Both the position numbers and the translations under genes were made by a program. A stretch of 16,357 bases of DNA, taken from the NCBI GenBank assembly GCA_045629725.1, contig JAZQRT010000050.1, positions 1 to 16,357 on the forward strand. The letters run 5' to 3'. Shown piece by piece: positions 6,733-12,957 of the stretch; position 1 is the stretch's first letter, and the number at the start of each line of letters is the position of its first letter. The DNA is from SIG714 sp045629725. GTDB lineage: Bacteria; Bacillota; Clostridia; Oscillospirales; CAG-272. Below the pieces are notes generated by a model, which saw only the letters and a list, made by a program, of their open reading frames with translations, was not told the origin of the DNA and did not search any database.

Positions 6733-7953
6733 TTATTTTGACGGGATCCCATCCTTATCAAAGCTCCGAATTTCACAGTTTTTATAGTAATGCATTAGTA
6801 TCTCGCGATAGTCAAGCCCTGCTTCTGCGTATACCTTTGCTCCCTTTTGACTCATCCCCAGACCATGTCCGTAACCGCGGCAGACAAATACAAAATTATT
6901 ATTTTCATAAGAAAGATCAAAATCCATGGATCTGAGTCCCAACGCTAAAAACACTTCAAGAGCTGAAAATTTCTTTCCGAATATCTCAACACTGCAGCAT
7001 CTTCCCGAATCGGAATAATAGTCGATCTTCCCCACGGGACAGGAAATATCCTCAAGCTCCGAGGTACTCTCAAAAAGTCTTTTGATCACCTCAGCAGTAA
7101 GCAGGGTTTGGCTGTATTCAGTTATCTGCTCGGGAGTTTTTACACAAACAAGATATTGCTTGGGATTACCGTAAAGATTCTCCGCACTTTCGGTGCATCC
7201 TGCAGAGCTATCATGAAACATTGCGCTGATGACCTCTCCGTTACAGGTTAAATACTCCCCATTTGTGCTGAGAACGATTTTATTTACCTTTTGCCATATC
7301 TCATTACCTTTTTCTTCGCCGTACTTGGTAAGTATCTCGTCTTTAGAGCGATAACTCATACAATGCGAGGCATTGTTGCACACCTGTGCACTCTCGTGCC
7401 CTGTTGAACCTCGTATGGATCTTCTGAGGCAATATGTTCTTGCAGCAACGGCTTGAGCTCTGAGCGCCTCATCGGGCGACAGATATGACATCTCCGAAAG
7501 CACCACTCCCGTTACGTATTCCTCGATGGACAGATCCACGTATTTATTTTCACTTTCCAAATATACGGTGATCATGAGCTCCTCGTTTTCTTCCGTTGTG
7601 GGAGTTGGAGTTATTGTGGGCTCCTTGGTATCAAGCTCCGTTTCGGGGAGAGCAGTTGTATCCTCCGGAATCTTAGTTTCCACCGTTATCGGCATATCTG
7701 TCATATCAGATGGGGGAGAGGTTATATCCCCGCTTGGGGGTGCTTCTGTTTTTTTATTATCCTGAGTTTTCATGGGCAACGTTTCTTCCGCTTCCGTGCC
7801 CCCCTCGGTATCCTGCGCCTTTGTACTTTCATCCTGTGTGTTTTTTGAAAAAATATTTTGATTATACATTAGGGGCGCCCCTGCAATCAAAACACCGAGA
7901 ACACACACCAGAAAAAGTGCGGCTGTAAGCCTTGTGATTATTTTTTTCTTCAC
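6733..7953 (-). CDS. spoIID: Stage II sporulation protein D (SpoIID), lytic transglycosylase
   Basis: GTG start 7951-7953 with AGGAG 9 nt upstream. A membrane anchor spans residues about 8-26, then a Thr/Pro/Glu-rich linker (about 36-125), then the SpoIID catalytic domain (127-400). The key motif is SIEEYVTGVVLSEM, with Glu154 matching the known catalytic Glu, followed by DEALRAQAVAARTYCL. VCNNASHC (192-198) could hold the zinc seen in clostridial SpoIID. FHDSSAGCTE and the closing GYGHGLGMSQKGA with ILMHYYKNC complete the fold. Known role: with SpoIIM and SpoIIP it degrades peptidoglycan to drive engulfment of the forespore. The anchor places it on the mother-cell membrane. The linker is longer than in Bacillus. 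A sigma-E-like promoter precedes it. SpoIIM and SpoIIP are not in the window. Confidence 0.93.
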   Translation of the reverse strand: MKKKIITRLTAALFLVCVLGVLIAGAPLMYNQNIFSKNTQDESTKAQDTEGGTEAEETLPMKTQDNKKTEAPPSGDITSPPSDMTDMPITVETKIPEDTTALPETELDTKEPTITPTPTTEENEELMITVYLESENKYVDLSIEEYVTGVVLSEMSYLSPDEALRAQAVAARTYCLRRSIRGSTGHESAQVCNNASHCMSYRSKDEILTKYGEEKGNEIWQKVNKIVLSTNGEYLTCNGEVISAMFHDSSAGCTESAENLYGNPKQYLVCVKTPEQITEYSQTLLTAEVIKRLFESTSELEDISCPVGKIDYYSDSGRCCSVEIFGKKFSALEVFLALGLRSMDFDLSYENNNFVFVCRGYGHGLGMSQKGAKVYAEAGLDYREILMHYYKNCEIRSFDKDGIPSK

Positions 7954-7990
7954 TTAGATCATCTCCTTTTTAACAAAAACGGGTTTGTAC

Positions 7991-8019
7991 ATTATATGCA
8001 TCAAAATCTGAAAATATGC
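7991..8019 (-). promoter_or_regulatory. Sigma-E-type promoter of spoIID
   Basis: Minus strand GCATATT (8013-8019), a 14-bp spacer, then CATATAAT (7991-7998). Both match the known mother-cell sigma-E consensus (about kmATATTt and CATACAAT, 13-15 bp apart) with one mismatch in the -10. It lies 37 nt before the GTG. Confidence 0.7.
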
Positions 8020-8048
8020 TTGACAAAGGAAAAAAAATATTATAAATT
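8020..8048 (+). promoter_or_regulatory. Possible secondary sigma-A promoter toward htrA
   Basis: A perfect TTGACA (8020-8025) is followed 17 bp later by only a weak -10 (TAAATT, 8043-8048); TATAAA at 8041 has a 15-bp spacer. It sits back to back with the spoIID promoter. Uncertain. Confidence 0.3.
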
Positions 8049-8080
8049 TAATAATGTAATCAAATACATACGCTGTAAAA

Positions 8081-8136
8081 AAATCACACAGTTTTCTCAC
8101 AGTTTTCACATAACCATCACATAAGGGGTTTATACT
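8081..8136 (+). promoter_or_regulatory. htrA promoter with CssR-like octamer repeats
   Basis: TATACT (8131-8136) is a good -10, but no good -35 stands before it. Instead there is a set of octamers ending in TCACA: AAATCACA (8081-8088), TTCTCACA (8094-8101), TTTTCACA (8103-8110, over the -35 position) and CCATCACA (8114-8121). From memory, B. subtilis htrA and htrB carry reiterated octamers close to TTTTCACA at and above the -35, used by the CssRS system. This suggests an activator-dependent promoter run by the downstream two-component system. Confidence 0.6.
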
Positions 8137-8169
8137 TTAGTCAAAGAAAAACGAAAGGAAAATAGCACT

Positions 8170-9756
8170 ATGATTTTCGAACATGAAAATGACATAAATA
8201 ACACAGAGAGCGGACAAAATCCTCAAAGCGAAGAAAACGTCTCTCAAGCTCCTTCGGTCACACCATCCACCCCTGCGGGAACAGTTCCGCCTCCACCACC
8301 GCAACAACCGCCCTTCACTCCTCCCTCGCCAAACAATCTCTATAACGGAGGAGTATACAATAATTACGGCGCTCCCAATAATTCATACGGTTATTCCTAT
8401 GATTATTCCGCAAAGCCCACACCTAAAAAGAATAAGTCAACCGGTATTCTTGCAATCATACTCGTTGTGGTACTTTTTGCAGTATCCATATGCATGATCT
8501 GTATCGGCGCCGCACTTTTGACAAGAGGGGTAGTATCCGAAAAGACCACCACCGCCTCTCCCGAAACAAGCACAGAAACACTCCTGCCTCCCTCGACAAG
8601 CGAAACTGCCGAAGGTACAAATTCCCCCGATCTTCCTCCTTCAACAGTTGACGGCGTTATCATATACGGTGATAATGAGAATTGGATAAACAAGGGTAAT
8701 ATCACCTCGGACGATGCTTATATCAACGCAACCTACCAGACCATTGACTCCGTTGTTGCGATCACAACGGAAACGGCTTCTTATAATTCTTATTACGGCA
8801 ACTACGTATCAACAGGTGCCGGAAGCGGAGTTATCTTTGCAGAGGAAAAAAACGAAAAGGGCGAAAAGATTGCAACTTATATAATCACCAACAATCACGT
8901 TGTTTCGGGAGCTTCCAAGATCAAGGTCACTCTCACCAACGGAGATACACATCAGGCAACTCTTATCGGAACAGATGCTCAGACGGATATTGCGGTTATT
9001 AAGATCTCCGCTGTGGGATTGAAGCTTGCAGCCCTTGGCGACAGCTCTGAGATACTTCTCAGCCAACCCGTTATTGCAATCGGAAATCCTCTTGGTGAGC
9101 TTGCAAACAGCGTAACTGACGGACGAATCAGCGGTCTTGAAAGAATCGTTACGATTGACGGAGTTGAAATGTCCCTTCTCCAGACAAACGCAGCAGTCAA
9201 CCCCGGTAACTCGGGCGGCGGTCTTTTTAGTCTTAACGGCGAGCTTATCGGTATCGTAAACGCAAAATCCTCAGGAGATGCAATCGAAGGAATCGGATTT
9301 GCAATACCCATTAATACAGCTAAAGCGGTAGCAGAGGATATCATCACCTACGGATACGTTTCCGGCAGACCCTCCATTGGTATTTTCGGCTCACTTGTTA
9401 CCAAGGATAATTACACCTATTACAAGGAAGCCGACGTTTATGACTTTATTTATCAGTACTACTACGCAAATAACAACTCCATCCTTGAAGGATTTTATAT
9501 CGAAAACGATGATACCGTTATCTACGCTTCCGAGGAAGGAGAAAAATTCCTTGAAGGAGACGTTGTTGCCGAGATAGGCGGAACAAAGGTTAAGACCGCT
9601 GCAGATATCACTTCTGCCCTTTCAAAATATGAGATCGGAGATACTGTTACAGTTTCAGTATACCGTCTTGTTAAGACAACAGGCATTTTCGGAAGAGATA
9701 AAACTGAGATCCAAAGCTTTGACGTTACCGTTGTTCTTGGAGAAAAAACATCTTAA
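8170..9756 (+). CDS. htrA: HtrA/DegP-family membrane-anchored serine protease
   Basis: The 528-residue protein starts at ATG 8170 with AAAGGAA 9 nt upstream. Residues 1-90 are a cytoplasmic Pro/Asn/Tyr-rich tail. A membrane segment spans about 92-118 and a Ser/Thr/Pro linker 119-165. The trypsin-like domain (about 180-395) has the triad His243 (NNHVV), Asp273 (TDIAV) and Ser348 (NPGNSGGG). A PDZ domain follows (about 399-525); it lacks the usual GSPAxxAGL segment and has a Tyr-rich stretch instead. Known role: surface quality-control protease degrading misfolded exported proteins. It heads a group with an OmpR-type regulator and sensor kinase, as in secretion-stress systems, with octamer repeats in the promoter. 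Confidence 0.93.
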   Translation: MIFEHENDINNTESGQNPQSEENVSQAPSVTPSTPAGTVPPPPPQQPPFTPPSPNNLYNGGVYNNYGAPNNSYGYSYDYSAKPTPKKNKSTGILAIILVVVLFAVSICMICIGAALLTRGVVSEKTTTASPETSTETLLPPSTSETAEGTNSPDLPPSTVDGVIIYGDNENWINKGNITSDDAYINATYQTIDSVVAITTETASYNSYYGNYVSTGAGSGVIFAEEKNEKGEKIATYIITNNHVVSGASKIKVTLTNGDTHQATLIGTDAQTDIAVIKISAVGLKLAALGDSSEILLSQPVIAIGNPLGELANSVTDGRISGLERIVTIDGVEMSLLQTNAAVNPGNSGGGLFSLNGELIGIVNAKSSGDAIEGIGFAIPINTAKAVAEDIITYGYVSGRPSIGIFGSLVTKDNYTYYKEADVYDFIYQYYYANNNSILEGFYIENDDTVIYASEEGEKFLEGDVVAEIGGTKVKTAADITSALSKYEIGDTVTVSVYRLVKTTGIFGRDKTEIQSFDVTVVLGEKTS

Positions 9757-9782
9757 AATCACAAAACTTCAATAACATTAAA

Positions 9783-9806
9783 GGGGCTGCCAATATCGGC
9801 AACCCC
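9783..9806 (+). other. Stem-loop between htrA and the response regulator gene
   Basis: GGGG-C-TGCC (9783-9791) pairs with GGCA-A-CCCC (9798-9806) across a 6-nt loop, with one C-A mismatch. No T run follows, so it is not a standard terminator. It may lower expression of the regulator genes relative to htrA or stabilise the htrA mRNA end. Confidence 0.5.
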
Positions 9807-9828
9807 AAATTTAGATTTAGGTAATGAC

Positions 9829-10515
9829 ATGAAAAAAATACTTATCGTTGATGATGAGCCTCAAATTCGTCAGCTTATTTCAAAATATGCTCAGATCGAA
9901 AATTATGAAGTCACCGAAGCGGAAAACGGAATGGAAGCGCTCCGGCTTTGTAAAAGAAACGAGTTTGATATTATAATTATGGATATTATGATGCCCGAGC
10001 TTGACGGATTTACCGCAAGCCGCGAGATCAGAAAATTCTCGGGCACTCCCATCCTCCTTCTTTCTGCTCGTTCCGAGGAATACGACAGGATCAACGGCTT
10101 TGAAACAGGAGCCGACGATTACGTAGTGAAGCCCTTTTCTCCCAAGGAGCTTATGCTCAGAATAAATGCAATACTCAAAAGAAGCAGCACCGAAAAGCCG
10201 CAAAGACCTTCATCGGAGTTTTTCGTTTACATGGGACTTGAGATAGATATGACTGCACGTATTGTCAAGATCGACGGCAAGCGTATCAGCATGACACCAA
10301 AGGAGCATGAGCTTTTATTTTACATGGTGAAAAACGCAGGTATAGCCCTTAGCCGCGAAAAGCTAATTTGCGAGGTTTGGGGATATGATTTTTACGGTGA
10401 GGACCGTACCCTTGACACACACATCAAGCTCCTTCGCAAAAGTCTGGGAGAATACGGCGCTCTTATCGTAACACTGAGAGGAATAGGCTACCGATTTGAG
10501 ACTAAATTCAGATAA
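9829..10515 (+). CDS. OmpR/PhoB-type response regulator (CssR-like by context)
   Basis: The 228-residue protein has a receiver domain (1-120) with acidic pair Asp8-Asp9, phosphoacceptor Asp52 (IIIMDIMMP), Ser79 and Lys101 (VVKPFSP). A winged-helix DNA-binding domain spans about 128-226, with RISMTPKEHELLFYM, the recognition region DRTLDTHIKLLRKSL and the wing RGIGYRFE. The ribosome binding site is weak (AGG 8 nt upstream). It lies 72 nt after htrA and just before its cognate kinase. Family and fold are clear. The link to htrA control is inferred from position and the octamers upstream of htrA. Confidence 0.92.
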   Translation: MKKILIVDDEPQIRQLISKYAQIENYEVTEAENGMEALRLCKRNEFDIIIMDIMMPELDGFTASREIRKFSGTPILLLSARSEEYDRINGFETGADDYVVKPFSPKELMLRINAILKRSSTEKPQRPSSEFFVYMGLEIDMTARIVKIDGKRISMTPKEHELLFYMVKNAGIALSREKLICEVWGYDFYGEDRTLDTHIKLLRKSLGEYGALIVTLRGIGYRFETKFR

Positions 10516-10519
10516 TATT

Positions 10520-12001
10520 ATGAAAAAACATTCAAAAATGAGCCTGCAGGTAAGAATCAGTTTATATCTGTTTGCTTTTGTATCCATAATCATCTGCATA
10601 CTTTGGCTTTTGCAATCCGTTTTTCTTGAGGATATATATATGAACCTTAAGATAAAGGAGCTTTATGAAAACACGGAGCTTATCACAGATAATGCAGAAT
10701 CCGAAGAATTCAGCGCAAAAACCGATTCCATTGCAAAGGAAAATAAGATCTGTATCTTTGTTTATAACAACACACAAAAAAGAAGCACCTATACCTGTGA
10801 AGCCCTTGAGGGTAAATGCGACCTGCACAAGATCGTTTACCGCCGTGAGATCATGGGATTTGAAACAAACACCGAAAACATTAAGAGGATCACAGAGCAC
10901 GTGACACAAAACGGTGGAGCTTCTCTTTTAAGCGTAAGCTCAGGTAAGATACACGGAATCGAATTACAGCAAGGAATAAATATCGGAGAGGACAACACTG
11001 AAAAAAGCGTTATACTTGCAAAAACGGTTAAGCTTCAAAACGGCGACGAGCTATTGTTTCTGTTCAACTGCGTCATCAGCCCTCTTGCCACCACAGTAAA
11101 CACGCTCAATACCCTGCTTATTTACGTATCGGTAATTCTTGTATTCCTTGCGATCCTTTTCTCGGTTATTATCGCTTATGTGATCTCAAAGCCTATTTCT
11201 GACATAAACTCATCGGCAAAAAAACTTGCGGGGGGAGATTACAATACAAAATTTGTTGGAAAGGGTTATTCCGAGGTTGCAGAGCTTGGTGAAACTCTCA
11301 CTATTGCTGCCGAGGAGCTTTCAAAGGTTGACAGACTTAAAACCGAGCTTATCTCAAATATATCCCATGACCTAAGAACTCCCCTTACCCTTATTTCCGG
11401 TTATGCGGAAATGATGAAGGATATTCCCGACGAAATGACCGAGGAAAATCTGCAGATCATCATTGATGAGTCAAGTCGTATGAAAAATCTTGTAAATGAT
11501 GTACTTGACATTTCAAAGCTTCAATCCGGAAATGCGGTATATAAAATGGAAAACATTGTGATATCCGATATAGTCGAAACTGAAATCGCAAGATATCACA
11601 AGCTTCGCGCCGCAGAAGGATATACAATCACATTTGTGTATAACGCCAAGGTGACCGTATTTGCAGACACAACAAGGCTTATACAGGTACTTTACAACCT
11701 TCTCAACAATGCAGTTGTACACTCGGGAAATGACAAAACAATACGAGTTCGCCAAACCATCAAAGAAAATCGGGTTAGAATTTCTATTGAAGACTCGGGC
11801 GAAGGAATCGCTCCCGAAAATTTACCGCTTATTTGGGATAGATACTATAAGGTAGACAAATCCCGTAAAAGAGCTTCTAAGGGCTCGGGACTTGGGCTTT
11901 CAATTGTAAAGACCATAATCGAGGCTCACAAGGGACGCTGCGGTGTCGAATCCGCATTGGGCGTCGGAAGCACATTTTGGTTCGAGCTTGATATTATATA
12001 A
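10520..12001 (+). CDS. Membrane sensor histidine kinase, partner of the upstream regulator
   Basis: The 493-residue protein reads in order: membrane segment (about 12-32), extracytoplasmic sensor region (about 35-195) with Cys78, Cys93 and Cys100, second membrane segment (about 205-228), HAMP linker (about 229-285), HisKA with His283 (ISHDLRTP), and HATPase_c with N box LLNNAVVHSG, G1 EDSGEGIAP, F box and G2 GSGLGLSIVK. The end is complete. No clear ribosome binding site precedes ATG 10520. An in-frame TTG at 10496 inside the regulator gene has AGG 7 nt upstream and would add 8 residues, so the start is uncertain. It probably senses envelope or secretion stress, inferred from the htrA linkage. 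Confidence 0.9.
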   Translation: MKKHSKMSLQVRISLYLFAFVSIIICILWLLQSVFLEDIYMNLKIKELYENTELITDNAESEEFSAKTDSIAKENKICIFVYNNTQKRSTYTCEALEGKCDLHKIVYRREIMGFETNTENIKRITEHVTQNGGASLLSVSSGKIHGIELQQGINIGEDNTEKSVILAKTVKLQNGDELLFLFNCVISPLATTVNTLNTLLIYVSVILVFLAILFSVIIAYVISKPISDINSSAKKLAGGDYNTKFVGKGYSEVAELGETLTIAAEELSKVDRLKTELISNISHDLRTPLTLISGYAEMMKDIPDEMTEENLQIIIDESSRMKNLVNDVLDISKLQSGNAVYKMENIVISDIVETEIARYHKLRAAEGYTITFVYNAKVTVFADTTRLIQVLYNLLNNAVVHSGNDKTIRVRQTIKENRVRISIEDSGEGIAPENLPLIWDRYYKVDKSRKRASKGSGLGLSIVKTIIEAHKGRCGVESALGVGSTFWFELDII

Positions 12002-12010
12002 GTCTTTTTA

Positions 12011-12042
12011 TTGCGTGGTTGGGACTATTCCCTTCCATGCAA
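12011..12042 (+). terminator. Imperfect stem-loop after the sensor kinase
   Basis: TTGCGTGG (12011-12018) pairs with CCATGCAA (12035-12042) including one G-T wobble, then a TT/TT bulge, GGGA/TCCC and a CTAT loop. It starts 10 nt after the stop codon. There is no proper T run behind it, so termination may be partial. Confidence 0.4.
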
Positions 12043-12098
12043 TAAATCTGTAATGCAAAATATGAAATCAAAAAGAAAAAATATTTTTCCAAAAAGTA

Positions 12099-12127
12099 TT
12101 GACATTTGGGAATTTATGTGATATATT
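12099..12127 (+). promoter_or_regulatory. Sigma-A promoter of tRNA-Arg
   Basis: Perfect TTGACA (12099-12104), a 17-bp spacer, TATATT (12122-12127) with an extended TG at 12119-12120, and an A/T tract upstream. The spacer shares ATTTATGTG with the tRNA-Lys promoter. Confidence 0.85.
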
Positions 12128-12145
12128 ATATGGGCGCTCAGAAAT

Positions 12146-12221
12146 GCACCCTTAGCTCAGCGGATAGAGTGCCCGGCTACGAACCGGTAGGTCGCAGGTT
12201 CGAATCCTGCAGGGTGCGCCA
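12146..12221 (+). tRNA. tRNA-Arg (anticodon ACG)
   Basis: The acceptor stem GCACCCT/AGGGTGC is fully paired, with discriminator G and encoded CCA. The D arm is GCTC/GAGT (one G-T), the anticodon loop CTACGAA (12177-12183, anticodon ACG at 12179-12181), and the T arm GCAGG/CCTGC with TTCGAAT. Position 27-43 is a C-T mismatch at the end of the anticodon stem. It is a single-gene unit. Confidence 0.95.
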
Positions 12222-12223
12222 AC

Positions 12224-12264
12224 AAAAAAGCTACTTTTGTCCAACGGACAAAGGTAGCTTTTTT
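12224..12264 (+). terminator. Intrinsic terminator of tRNA-Arg
   Basis: Long stem AAAAAAGCTAC-T-TTTGTCC against GGACAAA-G-GTAGCTTTTTT with an AAC loop and a closing T run. The repeat array begins immediately after its last T. Confidence 0.93.
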
Positions 12265-12265
12265 G

Positions 12266-12435
12266 AATGATGTTTGCCTTTGGCAAATGATGTTGGCTGA
12301 CGCCAATGATGTTCGCTTTGCGAATGATGTGTGCCTGACGGCACATTGGCAAACATCACATCATTGCGACCATCGGGAGCAACATCATTTTGAACTAAGT
12401 GAAAACCATCATGTCGCCGCAGGCGATGCATCATT
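12266..12435. repeat. Dyad-symmetric array of mini-hairpins with TGATG/CATCA linkers
   Basis: Left half: TGATG linkers (12268, 12288, 12307, 12325) alternate with four perfect mini-palindromes: TTTGCC-TTT-GGCAAA, TTGGC-TGAC-GCCAA, TTCGC-TTT-GCGAA and TGTGCC-TGAC-GGCACA. Right half: CATCA linkers (12354, 12359, 12383, 12407, 12429) alternate with less perfect palindromes, including TCGCC-GCA-GGCGA. CATCA is the complement of TGATG, so the whole array is one dyad. For example AATGATGTT (12305) pairs with AACATCATT (12381), and AATGATGTG (12323) with CACATCATT (12357). It can fold as a ladder of short stems with hairpins branching at each rung. It abuts the tRNA terminator on the left and the next gene's -35 on the right. 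It resembles a REP-like mobile palindromic repeat. Confidence 0.85.
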
Positions 12436-12463
12436 TGATAAACAAACGAATTTATGATATAAT
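12435..12463 (+). promoter_or_regulatory. Promoter of the four-helix-bundle gene
   Basis: TTGATA (12435-12440), a 17-bp spacer, TATAAT (12458-12463) with an extended TG at 12455-12456. The -35 begins at the last bases of the repeat array, so the array is placed where it could affect transcription of the gene. Confidence 0.82.
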
Positions 12464-12482
12464 AACATAAAAGAGGTGCAAT

Positions 12483-12920
12483 CTGAAAGAAAATAAACTT
12501 GTTGACCTTTCAATGGACTTTTCTGTTGATATTATAAATCTTGTAAAGATCTTGAAATACAACCACGAAACAATTATTTCAAATCAAATTGGAAGAAGTG
12601 GTACTTCAATCGGCGCAAACATTCACGAAGCACAGTATGCGCAGGGTACAAAAGATTTTATATCAAAGTTTGAAATTGCACTTAAAGAAGCAAGTGAAAC
12701 AGGATATTGGCTTGAATTACTATATAGAACAAAATATATCGACGAACAAACATTTAAAAAGTTATCATCAAAATGCACTTCCGTTCGAGTGATGTTGATA
12801 GCGTCTTGTAAAACTGCCAAGGAGAATTCCAAACAAGGCAAAAAAACTATTCGTAAATCTTTTAACAAATCAAAGCATATTATTTACCTTTTATGTCTTG
12901 AAAAGGCCGCGCCTTTGTGA
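12483..12920 (+). CDS. Four-helix-bundle protein (TIGR02436/S23, bAvd-like), probable CTG start
   Basis: The family signature is clear: GRSGTSIGANIHEAQYAQGTKDFISKFEIALKEASETGYWLELLYRTKYI. These small helical proteins are found in 23S rRNA intervening sequences and as free genes, and resemble the Avd accessory protein of diversity-generating retroelements. Their biochemical role as free genes is not established. The first ATG (12513) has no ribosome binding site and cuts the first helix short. An AGAGG at 12472-12476 lies 6 nt before an in-frame CTG (12483), which restores the usual start (KENKLVDLSMDFSVDIINL). I annotate from CTG, giving 145 residues. The basic tail beyond residue about 118 is longer than usual and ends in the next gene's promoter. 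No reverse transcriptase or transposase is nearby. Confidence 0.8.
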   Translation: MKENKLVDLSMDFSVDIINLVKILKYNHETIISNQIGRSGTSIGANIHEAQYAQGTKDFISKFEIALKEASETGYWLELLYRTKYIDEQTFKKLSSKCTSVRVMLIASCKTAKENSKQGKKTIRKSFNKSKHIIYLLCLEKAAPL

Positions 12921-12926
12921 TATAAT
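12898..12926 (+). promoter_or_regulatory. Promoter of the RsiV-like gene, overlapping the previous CDS end
   Basis: TTGAAA (12898-12903), a 17-bp spacer, TATAAT (12921-12926) preceded by TGA, which is also the stop codon of the four-helix-bundle gene. The spacer holds a small palindrome AAAGGC-CGC-GCCTTT. Confidence 0.82.
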
Positions 12927-12957
12927 ATCCACATTAAAAAGAAGGTGAACTTTTACT

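Noticed and set aside
8403..8705. Minus-strand open frame over the htrA membrane segment
   Set aside because: Hydrophobicity and Ser/Val runs come from the complement of the Thr/Ser-rich linker; htrA itself is well supported on the other strand.
12152..12352. Minus-strand open frame across the tRNA-Arg gene
   Set aside because: Its C-terminal sequence (APCRIRTCDLPVRSRALYPLS) is the well-known false translation of a tRNA gene on the opposite strand.
12266..12435. CRISPR array
   Set aside because: The repeated unit is only 5 bp, the parts between are palindromes rather than unique spacers, the two halves are in opposite orientation, and there are no cas genes.
12483..12920. Diversity-generating retroelement (Avd-like protein)
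   Set aside because: The four-helix-bundle protein resembles Avd, but no reverse transcriptase and no template/variable repeat pair are present in the window.
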